Of a stretch of DNA of 64,000 bases, positions 48,132 through 57,569 are shown one piece after another. Source of the DNA: Streptomyces roseoverticillatus (lineage in GTDB: Bacteria; Actinomycetota; Actinomycetes; Streptomycetales; Streptomycetaceae); NCBI RefSeq assembly GCF_000719265.1, contig NZ_JOFL01000023.1, forward strand, positions 25,099 to 89,098, read 5' to 3'. The translations under genes and the position numbers were made by a program. Within the stretch, counting starts at the first letter, position 1, and every line of letters starts with the position of its first letter. The notes under the pieces are model-generated. The model was given only the letters and a program-made list of their open reading frames with translations, had not been told where the DNA came from and ran no database searches.

Positions 48132-49610
48132 ATGGCGATCGACTCCCCTCCCCGCACGACTCCTCCCCGTACCGCCCCTGACGTCCCTGACGCCGCGGCC
48201 GCCGCGGCCGGGCCGGTCATGTCCGGCCGCGACAAGCTGGTCCTGCTGGTGCTGTGCGCCGCGCAGTTCATCGTGGCCCTGGACTTCTCCATCCTGAACG
48301 TGGCGCTGCCCGTCCTGGGCGACGACCTGGGCATGGGCCAGGCGGACCTGCAGTGGGCGGTGACCGCGTTCGCCCTGCCGTCCGGCGGCTTCCTGCTGCT
48401 CTCCGGCCGGATCGCCGACCTCTACGGGCGCCGCCGCGTCTTCCTGGCCGGCCTCGCGCTCTTCACCGCGTCCTCCGTGCTCGCCGCGCTCGCCTGGGAC
48501 CCGGCCGTCTTCCTCGCCGGGCGGGCCCTGCAGGGGCTCGGCGCGGCGATCATCGTGCCGACCGGCATGTCCTTGCTGACCACGACCTTCGCCGAGGGGC
48601 CGCAGCGCGAGCGCGCTCTCGGCGTCAGCAGCACGCTGCTCTCCCTCGGCTTCACCATCGGCATGGTGCTCGGCGGCGTCATGACCGACACGCTGGGCTG
48701 GCGCTCGACGATGGGCCTGCTGGCGGTGGCCGGCCTCGGGATCCTGGCCGTCGCACCGGGCCTGCTCTCCGAGTCCCGGCCCGCCGAGCGGCCCCGGATC
48801 GACATCCCGGGCGCGGTGACCGTCACCGGCGGTCTGCTGGCCCTCATCTACGGCCTGTCGACCGCGGCCCAGCAGGGCTTCGGCAGCGCCGGCGTCCTGA
48901 TCGCGCTCGTCCTGGGCGCCGTGCTGCTGGTGGCCTTCGTGGTCGTGGAGTCCCGGGCCGCGGAGCCGCTGGTGTCCCTGCCGATGCTGCGGCGCCCGAC
49001 GGTGGCCTGGGGGAACCTGGCCGGTCTGATCACGTTCGGGATGATGACTGCCGTCGTCTTCCTGCTCACGCTGTATCTGCAGGAGGTGCTGGAGCTGTCG
49101 GCGTTCCGCACCGGGCTCGTCTTCGGCGTGCAGGGCGTCTTCGCCGTCGTCGCCGGCATGACCGCCCCGAAGGTCATCGCCCGCCTCGGCACCCGCACCA
49201 CGCTCATCGCCGGCCTGTCCGTCCAGGCCGTCTTCACGGCGGCGCTGCTCGGCCTGGGGCGGGACTCCTCCGGCGCGTGGCTCGCGCTGGCGGCGGCGAG
49301 CATCGCCTGCGTCGGGCACCTGTGGGCGATCGTCGCCTACGGGGTGACGGCGACGTCGGGCCTGCCGGACACCGAGCAGGGGCTGGCCACGGGCCTGGTG
49401 ACCAGCTCCCAGCAGATGGGGATCACGATCGGGATCCCGCTGCTGAGCGCGGTGGCCTCGGCCCGGACCGCGGCCCTCTCCGAGGGCGGCTCGGGCTTCG
49501 CGGCGGCCACGCTGGGCGGCATCCGGCTGGGGCTGGGGGTGGACGCGCTGATCGTCGTCGTGGTGGCGGCGGCGGTCGCGGTGGGCCTGCGGAAGCGGCG
49601 CGCGGCCTGA
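48132..49610 (+). CDS. MFS drug efflux transporter (DHA2 type)
   Basis: A 492-residue exporter with about 14 helices. Helix 1 reads FIVALDFSILNVALPVLGDDL and the motif A loop is GRIADLYGRRRVF; motif C is visible as GFTIGMVLGGVMTDTLGWR. ATG 48132 is the likely start. It is paired with the divergent XRE regulator. A 21-bp terminator stem follows the stop almost immediately. The substrate is unknown. Confidence 0.91.
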   Translation: MAIDSPPRTTPPRTAPDVPDAAAAAAGPVMSGRDKLVLLVLCAAQFIVALDFSILNVALPVLGDDLGMGQADLQWAVTAFALPSGGFLLLSGRIADLYGRRRVFLAGLALFTASSVLAALAWDPAVFLAGRALQGLGAAIIVPTGMSLLTTTFAEGPQRERALGVSSTLLSLGFTIGMVLGGVMTDTLGWRSTMGLLAVAGLGILAVAPGLLSESRPAERPRIDIPGAVTVTGGLLALIYGLSTAAQQGFGSAGVLIALVLGAVLLVAFVVVESRAAEPLVSLPMLRRPTVAWGNLAGLITFGMMTAVVFLLTLYLQEVLELSAFRTGLVFGVQGVFAVVAGMTAPKVIARLGTRTTLIAGLSVQAVFTAALLGLGRDSSGAWLALAAASIACVGHLWAIVAYGVTATSGLPDTEQGLATGLVTSSQQMGITIGIPLLSAVASARTAALSEGGSGFAAATLGGIRLGLGVDALIVVVVAAAVAVGLRKRRAA

Positions 49611-49611
49611 G

Positions 49612-49662
49612 CACACGCGGAGGGGGCGGGCCGCAGATGCCGGCCCGCCCCCTCCGCGTGTG
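49612..49662. terminator. 21-bp perfect terminator stem
   Basis: Arms 49612-49632 and 49642-49662 are perfectly complementary over 21 bp with a nine-base loop, followed on the + strand by TTTT. It lies between the convergent MFS and esterase genes. It is the longest perfect stem noted in the window. Confidence 0.92.
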
Positions 49663-49685
49663 TTTTCCGAAAAGCGATCAGGCGA

Positions 49686-50786
49686 TCAGGAGGAGGGCGT
49701 CGGCCCCTCCATCTGGTCACTGATCCACTTCATGGGGTCTTCCATGTTCTTGAGGTACGTGGCGCCGTTGTGGGTGCCGCCGGGTATCTCCCACGTCTTG
49801 GTGTGGACCGGGCCCTTGCCGTAGGTCGCCGTGAACTTCTTGACGTCGGCGATCATCTTGGCGTTCTCCTTCGAGCCGTACTGGAAGGCGATGTAGACGT
49901 CCTTCCCCTTGGTGGCCGCCAGCTGCTTGGCCAGCACCTCGGGGTTGTTCTCCGCCTTCTCCTTCTCGTGGCCCCGCCACAGCGGCGAGTCGGGCACGAC
50001 GTCCGGGCCGTTGGCGATCGCGGTCTTGAACTTGTCGGGGTGCTTCAGCACGGACTTCAGGCTCGCGAAGCCGCCGGTGGAGGAGCCCATGTAGCTCCAG
50101 CCGTCGCGCGACTTGATCGTGCGGAAGTTGGCCTTCATCAGGTCCGGGACGTCCTCGGTCAGCCAGGTGCCCATCTTCGCCTGGCCGGGGATGTCACTGG
50201 CGTCCCAGTAGATGCCCTTGTCGTCCGGGCCGGGGTTGAGGATGGGCATGGCCAGCAGGAACGGCTTGCTCTTGTTCTCCTGGTACCACTTGGAGATGCT
50301 CTTCTCCAGCGAGAGCTTGTCCGGGCCGAACTCGCCCAGTGCCCAGTAGTTGCTGTCGTTCCCGGGTCCGCCGGGCAGGGCGACCATGACGGGGAAGCCG
50401 CTGGAGGCGAACTTCGGGTCGTCGGTGTACTCCTTGGGCGCCCACACCCACACCTTGCCCTTGAACCCGGACTTCTTGCCGTCCAGCGTGACGACGCTGA
50501 CGTGGGTGCCGTCGGCCAGCGTCTTGACGTTCTTGAAGGACGCCTGCGGGCCCGTGGGCATCAGCGTCTTCGCGTCGGCGCCCTTCCCACCCTCCCCACC
50601 ACCGGCCTGGCCGTAGCTGACGGGGTCGCCCTTGTCGGTGAACGGCGGGATCTCGTAGTAGCTCATCACCGGCCAGGCGATCAGCCCCAGCGTGGCTACG
50701 GACGCCACCGCAACGAGCCATCGTCGGGCACGGCGAGCACGGTTGCGGCCGCGGGACTGGTAGGCCCCGGTGGAGGGATTCGTCAT
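49686..50786 (-). CDS. Alpha/beta-hydrolase esterase, membrane anchored or secreted
   Basis: A 366-residue protein. A basic stretch (RGRNRARRARR) and one hydrophobic helix (WLVAVASVATLGLIAWPVM) anchor or export it, followed by a Gly-rich linker. The hydrolase domain resembles the esterase D/antigen 85-like group: the nucleophile Ser lies in MGSSTGGFASL, an oxyanion loop in ALPGGPGNDSNYWAL, and the catalytic His probably in IPGGTHNGATY. ATG 50786 has GGAG seven bases upstream. The substrate is unknown. It lies between the MFS gene and the CorC-like gene. Confidence 0.85.
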   Translation of the reverse strand: MTNPSTGAYQSRGRNRARRARRWLVAVASVATLGLIAWPVMSYYEIPPFTDKGDPVSYGQAGGGEGGKGADAKTLMPTGPQASFKNVKTLADGTHVSVVTLDGKKSGFKGKVWVWAPKEYTDDPKFASSGFPVMVALPGGPGNDSNYWALGEFGPDKLSLEKSISKWYQENKSKPFLLAMPILNPGPDDKGIYWDASDIPGQAKMGTWLTEDVPDLMKANFRTIKSRDGWSYMGSSTGGFASLKSVLKHPDKFKTAIANGPDVVPDSPLWRGHEKEKAENNPEVLAKQLAATKGKDVYIAFQYGSKENAKMIADVKKFTATYGKGPVHTKTWEIPGGTHNGATYLKNMEDPMKWISDQMEGPTPSS

Positions 50787-50898
50787 CGTGGTGCTCCGGC
50801 AGACAAAGGCGGTCAGTTCTGTGCCTGCAGATGTACGAACCAGGGCCGAAGGTTCCGGAATCTCCCCCTCAACCCGCTCCTGATACGAAATGCTCATA

Positions 50899-50926
50899 AA
50901 GCCCCTCGCGCGGACGCGGGGGCTTC
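50899..50926 (-). terminator. Terminator of the corC-like gene
   Basis: AAGCCCCTCGCG and CGCGGGGGCTT form a nearly perfect stem around CGGA, about 20 bases beyond the stop of the CorC-like gene on the minus strand. Confidence 0.7.
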
Positions 50927-50945
50927 AAGGAGGCCGGCCGCGGGG

Positions 50946-52241
50946 TCAGCGGACCGGCTCGACCAGGACCGTCACGATGCGGTTCCGGCGGCCCGCGGAC
51001 GCCTCCGCCGTCAGGCGCAGGCCCGTGAGGCCGCCCGGCTCGGCCAGGCCGTACTCCGCGAGGTCCACCTCGGCCACGGCGCCCGCGATCGGCACCCGGC
51101 CCAGGGACTTCGCCAGCAGGCCGCCCACCGTCTCGACGTCCTCGTCGTCGAGCTCGCCGAGGCCGTAGAGCTCGCCCAGGTCACCCAGGTCGAGCCGCGC
51201 GGTCACCCGGTAGCGGCCCTCGCCGAGCTCCTCCACCGGCGGCAGCTCCCGGTCGTACTCGTCGGTGATCTCGCCGACGATCTCCTCCAGGATGTCCTCG
51301 ATGGTGACGATGCCGGCGGTGCCGCCGTACTCGTCGATGGCGACGGCGCAGTGGTTGCGCTGCTGCTGCATCTCGCGCAGGAGGTCGCCCGCGTTCTTGG
51401 TGTCGGGCACGAACACGGCGGGCCGCATCGCGGTCGACACCAGCTCGGACTCCGCGTCCCGGCTGATGTGCGTCTTGCGGACGAGGTCCTTGAGGTAGAC
51501 GAGGCCCACGATGTCGTCCTCGCTCTCGCCGGTGACCGGGATCCGGGAGAAGCCGGAGCGCAGGGCGAGGGTGAGGGCCTGGCGGATGGTCTTGCCGCGC
51601 TCGATGACGACGAGGTCGGTGCGCGGCACCATCACCTCGCGCACCAGGGTGTCGCCGAGCTCGAAGACGGAGTGGACCATGCGCCGCTCCTCGTCCTCGA
51701 TGAGCGACTCCTTCTCGGCGAGGTCGACCATGGCCCGCAGCTCGGCCTCGGAGGCGAAGGGACCCTTGCGGAAGCCCTTGCCGGGCGTGAGGGCGTTGCC
51801 CAGGAGGATCAGCAGCTGCGGCACCGGGCCCATGATGCGGGCGAGCGGCAGCAGCACGTAGGCGGCCGCCGTGGCCGTGCCCAGCGGGTGCTGGCGGCCG
51901 ATGGTGCGCGGGGAGACGCCGACGGCCACGTAGGAGACGAGGACCATGACGGCGATGGCGACGGTCAGCGCCTGCCAGGTCTGCTCGAAGCCCTGCAGGC
52001 AGACGTACGTGACGAGCACACCGGCCGCCATCTCGCAGGCGACGCGGACGAGCAGCGCCACGTTGAGGTAGCGGGTGGGGTCGGCGGCGACCGCCATCAG
52101 CCGGGCGCTGCCCCGCCGCCCGGACCGGACGGCCTCCTCGGCGCGGAACCGGGTGGTCCGCGCGAGGCCGGCCTCGGCGCAGGCGGCGAGCCAGGCGACG
52201 ACGAGGAGCAGGACCGCGACCGCGATCAGGCGCCCGGTCAC
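50946..52241 (-). CDS. CorC/HlyC-like membrane protein with CBS pair
   Basis: A 431-residue protein of the CNNM/CorC group, linked to magnesium or cobalt handling. N-terminal hydrophobic helices are followed by a CBS pair (about residues 190-310; [13 protein letters not shown], then [10 protein letters not shown], and [23 protein letters not shown]). The CorC_HlyC transporter-associated domain lies at the C-terminus. GTG 52241 overlaps the ybeY stop by four bases (GTGA), so the genes are coupled. The gene order phoH-ybeY-corC is conserved in bacteria. Confidence 0.9.
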   Translation of the reverse strand: MTGRLIAVAVLLLVVAWLAACAEAGLARTTRFRAEEAVRSGRRGSARLMAVAADPTRYLNVALLVRVACEMAAGVLVTYVCLQGFEQTWQALTVAIAVMVLVSYVAVGVSPRTIGRQHPLGTATAAAYVLLPLARIMGPVPQLLILLGNALTPGKGFRKGPFASEAELRAMVDLAEKESLIEDEERRMVHSVFELGDTLVREVMVPRTDLVVIERGKTIRQALTLALRSGFSRIPVTGESEDDIVGLVYLKDLVRKTHISRDAESELVSTAMRPAVFVPDTKNAGDLLREMQQQRNHCAVAIDEYGGTAGIVTIEDILEEIVGEITDEYDRELPPVEELGEGRYRVTARLDLGDLGELYGLGELDDEDVETVGGLLAKSLGRVPIAGAVAEVDLAEYGLAEPGGLTGLRLTAEASAGRRNRIVTVLVEPVR

Positions 52242-52735
52242 GTGATCGTCGGGGCCGGGGAGGGCCCCTCGATCCCGCGCTCGGCGCGCCAGCCGTCGAC
52301 GATGGCGGCCTGGAGGCCGAACATCTCGGCCTTCTCGTCGGGCTCCTCGTGGTCGTAGCCCAGCAGGTGGAGGACGCCGTGGACGGTGAGCAGCTGGAGC
52401 TCCTCGTCCATGGAGTGCCCGGTGGGCGCGTCCTCGCCCTGCTTCTTGGCGACCTCGGGACACAGCACGATGTCGCCGAGGAGGCCCTGCGGGGGCTCGT
52501 CGTCGTCCTTGGCCGGGGGACGGAGCTCGTCCATCGGGAAGGACATCACGTCGGTGGGCCCGGGCAGGTCCATCCACTGGATGTGGAGCTGCTCCATGGC
52601 TTCGGCGTCGACAACGATGACCGAGAGTTCGGAGAGCGGGTGGATGCGCATCCGGGCGAGGGCGTAGCGGGCGATGTCGAGGACCGCCTGCTCGTCGATG
52701 TCCGTGCCGGATTCGTTGTTGACGTCGATTGCCAT
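52238..52735 (-). CDS. ybeY: Endoribonuclease YbeY
   Basis: A 165-residue metal-dependent endoribonuclease for 16S rRNA 3'-end maturation and 70S quality control. The zinc motif [12 protein letters not shown] matches H-x3-H-x5-H. Length is typical. ATG 52735 lies seven bases after the phoH stop, and its ribosome site is weak. It is coupled at its end to the CorC-like gene. Confidence 0.95.
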   Translation of the reverse strand: MAIDVNNESGTDIDEQAVLDIARYALARMRIHPLSELSVIVVDAEAMEQLHIQWMDLPGPTDVMSFPMDELRPPAKDDDEPPQGLLGDIVLCPEVAKKQGEDAPTGHSMDEELQLLTVHGVLHLLGYDHEEPDEKAEMFGLQAAIVDGWRAERGIEGPSPAPTIT

Positions 52736-52742
52736 CGTGTTC

Positions 52743-53744
<1,002 letters not shown>

Positions 53745-53849
53745 GGGCCGGCCCTCTGGCCTGCTCATCGCCTCTTTTCTGCATTCCGGTGTCCGGAGAT
53801 CCTTGGAATACCAGGGTACGACGAAGCCTCCGGCGGCCTGAGGGGTTTT

Positions 53850-53877
53850 CCCGCCCGGGGCCGGGCCCCCGGGCGGG
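53850..53877. terminator. Hairpin after the PfkB kinase gene
   Basis: CCCGCCCGGGG (53850-53860) pairs with CCCCGGGCGGG (53867-53877), an 11-bp stem with a six-base loop, just downstream of the kinase stop on the minus strand and upstream of phoH. It is the probable kinase terminator. Confidence 0.65.
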
Positions 53878-53884
53878 ACGGGGG

Positions 53885-55090
53885 CTAGGGACGGCGGAAG
53901 CCGAGCGTGGGGACGGCCCGGCGCAGCGGCCAGGGGCGGACGGCCGCGGGCAGCAGGCCGTCGAGGAAGGCGTAGCGGCGGCGGACGGCCGGGGTCTGGT
54001 CGTCGTAGGAGCGCACGTGCTTCCACCAGGCGGCGATCTCGACCCACCCGGGTGCGGACAGCGACCCTCCGAATTCCTGTACGGACAGGGCGGCCGTCAG
54101 CCCGGCGAAGGCGAGCCGGTCGGCGAGCGGCCAGCCGGCCAGGGTGCCCGTGACGAAGCCCGCCACGAAGACGTCGCCGGCGCCGGTGGGGTCGAGCGCC
54201 TCGACGGCGATCGCGGGGACCTCGGCGCTCTCCCCCGTGCTGCTGTCGACCGCGAAGGCGCCCTTCTCCCCCATGGTGACGACGGCGACCGGCACCTTCT
54301 CGGCGAGGGCGCGGGCGGCGGCGCGGGGGCAGTCGGTGCGGGTGTAGCGCATGGCCTCCTCCGCGTTGGGCAGGAAGGCCTCGCAGTGCTCCAGGTCGGC
54401 GAGGTCGGCCGGGTCCCAGCGCCCCGTCTCGTCCCAGCCGACGTCGGCGAAGACCCTGCTGCCGCGGGCGGCGGCGCGGGCGATCCACTCCTCCTGGCGG
54501 CCGGGCACGAGCAGGGCCACGCAGGCCCGCGAGGCCGGCGGGCACTCGGGGGCGGGCACCCCTCCCCCGTTGCCGGGCGGCGGCGCCTCGTGCCCGTGGG
54601 AGACCATCGTCCGCTCGCCCTCGTAGGCCATGGAGACGGTCACGGGCGAGTGCCAGCCGGGCACCTTGCGGGAGAGGCCGAGATCGATCCCCTCCCCTTG
54701 TGCGAGCGCCTCCCAGCAGTACTCGCCGTACATGTCGTCGCCGAAGGCCGCGGCGAGGGAGGTGCGCAGGCCCAGCCGCGCCAGGGCGGTGGCCATGTTG
54801 GCGATGCCGCCGGGGCTCGACCCCATGCCCCGCGCCCAGGACTCCGTTCCCCGCACGGGGGCCGAGTCCAGGCCCGTGAAGATGATGTCCAGGAAGACCG
54901 TTCCGGTGAGGTACACATCGGTGGGCGGATCGGCCTCCGAGCGGACCTCGGCCAGCGGGTCGAGGACCGGAGCCGCCCCCCGGAATCCCTCGAAGCCCTC
55001 CGTGCGCTCGCCCGGGCAGTGCCCGTCCCGTAGGTCCTGCAGATCCTTCAGGTCCTTATGGGGGGCCGAGTGGGGCGAAGAGGTCGTCAT
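53885..55090 (-). CDS. PfkB-family carbohydrate kinase
   Basis: A 401-residue ribokinase-fold sugar kinase. The signature SSPGGIANMATALARLGL is near residue 91 and the catalytic DPTGAGDVFVAGF near 300, with the usual anion-hole GAGD. A polar N-terminal extension of about 55 residues precedes the fold. ATG 55090 has AGGAG twelve bases upstream. It is divergent from a GH4 glycosidase, which suggests the pair handle a related sugar. The substrate is not known. Confidence 0.9.
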   Translation of the reverse strand: MTTSSPHSAPHKDLKDLQDLRDGHCPGERTEGFEGFRGAAPVLDPLAEVRSEADPPTDVYLTGTVFLDIIFTGLDSAPVRGTESWARGMGSSPGGIANMATALARLGLRTSLAAAFGDDMYGEYCWEALAQGEGIDLGLSRKVPGWHSPVTVSMAYEGERTMVSHGHEAPPPGNGGGVPAPECPPASRACVALLVPGRQEEWIARAAARGSRVFADVGWDETGRWDPADLADLEHCEAFLPNAEEAMRYTRTDCPRAAARALAEKVPVAVVTMGEKGAFAVDSSTGESAEVPAIAVEALDPTGAGDVFVAGFVTGTLAGWPLADRLAFAGLTAALSVQEFGGSLSAPGWVEIAAWWKHVRSYDDQTPAVRRRYAFLDGLLPAAVRPWPLRRAVPTLGFRRP

Positions 55091-55161
55091 ACGCGCTCGC
55101 TGCTCCTCTCACGGGGTGCGGATCCGGACAGTGTGCCCGATGCTGGGGTACCTTCCGGAAT

Positions 55162-56529
55162 ATGAGGCTGACGATTCTCGGCGGTGGCGGGTTCCGGGTG
55201 CCTCTGGTGCACCGGGCCCTCCTTGACGACGCGCGGCGCGGCACTCCGGGCCGCTGTACGGAACTCGTGCTCTACGACACCGATTCCATGCGCATGAGAG
55301 TGATCTCCTCGGTGCTGGCGGCCCAGGCCGAAGGGGTGCCCGGCGCCCCCTCCGTGCGCCTCGCGCACAGCCTGGACGACGCGCTGCGCGGCACCGACTT
55401 CGTGTTCTCCGCGATCCGCGTCGGCGGCACGGCCGGCCGGGTGCTGGACGAGCGGATCCCCCTGAGCGAAGGGGTGTTGGGGCAGGAGACGGTCGGCGCC
55501 GGCGGGGTCCTGTACGGGCTCCGCACGGTGCTGGTGGCCCTGGAGATCGCGGAACGGGTGGCGGCGGTCGCGCCCGGTGCGTGGGTCATCAACTTCACCA
55601 ACCCGGCGGGCATGGTGACGGAGGCGATGTCCGCCGTCCTGGGCAGACGGGTGATCGGCATCTGCGACTCCCCCGTGGGCCTGGTGCGGCGGGCCGCGCG
55701 CGCCGTCGGAGCCGACCCCGATCGGGTGAGCTTCGACTACGTGGGCCTCAACCACCTGGGCTGGCTGCGGACGTTGAGCGTCGACGGCGTCGACCTGCTG
55801 CCGCGCCTGCTGGCGGACGACGCGGCCCTCGGCTCCTTCGAGGAGGGCAAGCTCTTCGGCGCGGACTGGCTGCGCGCCCTGGGCTCCCTCCCCAACGAAT
55901 ACCTCCACTACTACTACTTCCGCCGGGAGACGCTGCGCTCGGTGCTGGAGTCGCCGGAGACCCGCGGCCAGTTCCTCGACGAGCAGCAGAGCGGCTTCTT
56001 CGCCCAGGCGGCGGCAGCCCCGGACCGCTCGTACGAGCTGTGGGAGCGCACCCGGCTGCAGCGCGAGTCCACCTACATGGCCGAGAGCCGCGCGGCGAGC
56101 GGCGGCTGGCAGCGGGACTCCTGCGACCTGGACGGCGGCGGCTACGACAAGGTGGCGCTCGCGCTGATGGCGGCCATCGCCCGGGACGAGCCGGCCCGCC
56201 TGATCCTCAACGTGCCCAACGGCACGACCGTCCCCGGACTGGCCCCCGAGGCCATCATCGAAACGGTGTGCGAGGTGACCGGCGAGGGCGCGCGGCCGCT
56301 GCCGTGCGCGCCGCTGCGCGAGGACCAGCTGGGGCTGATGCTGCAGCTCAAGGCGGTCGAGCGGGCCACGATCGCGGCGGCGGTGCACGAGGACCGCGAC
56401 GCGGCGCTGCGCGCCCTCGCCCTGCACCCACTGGTCGACTCGCCTGCGGTGGCGGCGCGGATCCTGGAGCGGGCCGGGCGTAGGGCCGTTCGGCGTACGG
56501 GAGGGGACACGTCACCCCTACCCGCGTAG
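55162..56529 (+). CDS. Family 4 glycosidase (6-phospho-beta-glucosidase type)
   Basis: A 455-residue NAD- and metal-dependent GH4 enzyme, which cleaves glycosides by oxidation-elimination. The Rossmann motif ILGGGGFRVP is at the N-terminus. The metal-ligand cysteine lies in GICDSPVGL and the His in GLNHLGW, with NFTNPAGMVTEA between. ATG 55162 is the likely start. Divergent expression with the PfkB kinase (72-base gap) suggests a shared sugar pathway. Most members act on 6-phospho-glycosides, but that is inferred here. Confidence 0.9.
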   Translation: MRLTILGGGGFRVPLVHRALLDDARRGTPGRCTELVLYDTDSMRMRVISSVLAAQAEGVPGAPSVRLAHSLDDALRGTDFVFSAIRVGGTAGRVLDERIPLSEGVLGQETVGAGGVLYGLRTVLVALEIAERVAAVAPGAWVINFTNPAGMVTEAMSAVLGRRVIGICDSPVGLVRRAARAVGADPDRVSFDYVGLNHLGWLRTLSVDGVDLLPRLLADDAALGSFEEGKLFGADWLRALGSLPNEYLHYYYFRRETLRSVLESPETRGQFLDEQQSGFFAQAAAAPDRSYELWERTRLQRESTYMAESRAASGGWQRDSCDLDGGGYDKVALALMAAIARDEPARLILNVPNGTTVPGLAPEAIIETVCEVTGEGARPLPCAPLREDQLGLMLQLKAVERATIAAAVHEDRDAALRALALHPLVDSPAVAARILERAGRRAVRRTGGDTSPLPA

Positions 56530-56601
56530 ACAATGCTTGACCTGCACTCGCCAAGGCCCTAGCTTCGCGCTGCACCGCCTTTGCTACTCAGGAGTACACA
56601 C

Positions 56602-57405
56602 GTGCAGCTCAGCCTTGCGTCCAAACGCGCCCGCATCGCCGCGGCCGGCGCCGCCCTCGCCGTCGGCGCCGGCCTCTACACGGCCGGCGCCGCCAGCGCC
56701 GAGCACTCCGTGCCGCGCACGGACAAGGAGATCCCGAACCTCACCAAGGTGACGGACAAGATCAAGGCCTACTACGGCGACACCGTCGACAAGAACGGCC
56801 AGCACTACGCCTCGCCGGACAGCAACTACGCCAAGCAGGTCGCCGACATCCAGAAGAAGGCGAAGGCGCAGCTGGAGAAGGCCGTCAAGAACCAGTCCGG
56901 CTCCGGCAAGAAGGGCGCCCCGAAGCCCGCCATCGTCCTGGACGTGGACGACACCACCCTGCTGACCTACAACTACGAGCTCCAGCAGGGCTTCCACTTC
57001 ACGCCCGAGTCGCAGGACGCCTACCTGAAGTCCACCGACATGGCCCCGGTCTTCGGCATGCCGAAGCTCGTCAACTGGGCGCAGTCCAAGGGCATCACGG
57101 TCTTCTTCGTCACCGGGCGCGACGAGCACCAGCGCGACTGGAGCGTGCGCAACCTCAAGAACGCCGGCTACAAGCCCGCCGCCGACACCGCGCACTTCTT
57201 CCTGAAGAACAAGAAGACGCCGCCGGCGTACCTGCCGTGCGGCGCCACGTGCACCACCGTCGAGTACAAGGCGGGCACGCGCAAGCACATCGAGTCGCAG
57301 GGCTACCGCATCGTCGGCAACTTCGGCGACCAGTACAGCGACCTGCAGGGCGGCTACGCGCAGCACACGTACAAGCTGCCGAACCCGATGTACTTCCTGC
57401 CGTAA
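56602..57405 (+). CDS. Secreted HAD-family acid phosphatase
   Basis: A 267-residue exported phosphatase of the class B/plant acid phosphatase HAD type. The signal peptide (RARIAAAGAALAVGAGLYTAGAASA) is cleaved near residue 33. The catalytic LDVDDTTLLTYNY has both Asp residues, with VTGRDEHQ and a late NFGDQYSDL as further HAD motifs. A lysine-rich helix (IQKKAKAQLEKAVKN) precedes the domain. GTG 56602 has AGGAG seven bases upstream. A 16-bp hairpin follows. It probably releases phosphate outside the cell. Confidence 0.92.
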   Translation: MQLSLASKRARIAAAGAALAVGAGLYTAGAASAEHSVPRTDKEIPNLTKVTDKIKAYYGDTVDKNGQHYASPDSNYAKQVADIQKKAKAQLEKAVKNQSGSGKKGAPKPAIVLDVDDTTLLTYNYELQQGFHFTPESQDAYLKSTDMAPVFGMPKLVNWAQSKGITVFFVTGRDEHQRDWSVRNLKNAGYKPAADTAHFFLKNKKTPPAYLPCGATCTTVEYKAGTRKHIESQGYRIVGNFGDQYSDLQGGYAQHTYKLPNPMYFLP

Positions 57406-57424
57406 GGGTTTCCCCTCCGGCCCA

Positions 57425-57464
57425 CCGTGCTCCGGGCACCGCGTATCTGGTGCCCGGAGCACGG
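57425..57464 (+). terminator. 16-bp perfect terminator hairpin
   Basis: CCGTGCTCCGGGCACC (57425-57440) and its complement (57449-57464) form a perfect stem with an eight-base loop, 20 bases after the phosphatase stop. Confidence 0.88.
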
Positions 57465-57569
57465 CGCGCAGGGCTTGGCACCGTCAGTGCCGAGATGCGT
57501 CACGCTTGAGCGCTTCCCAAAATGGTGAGTAGGACACCGCCGTCTGCCGAAAAGGCGTCGGAGGCTGCG

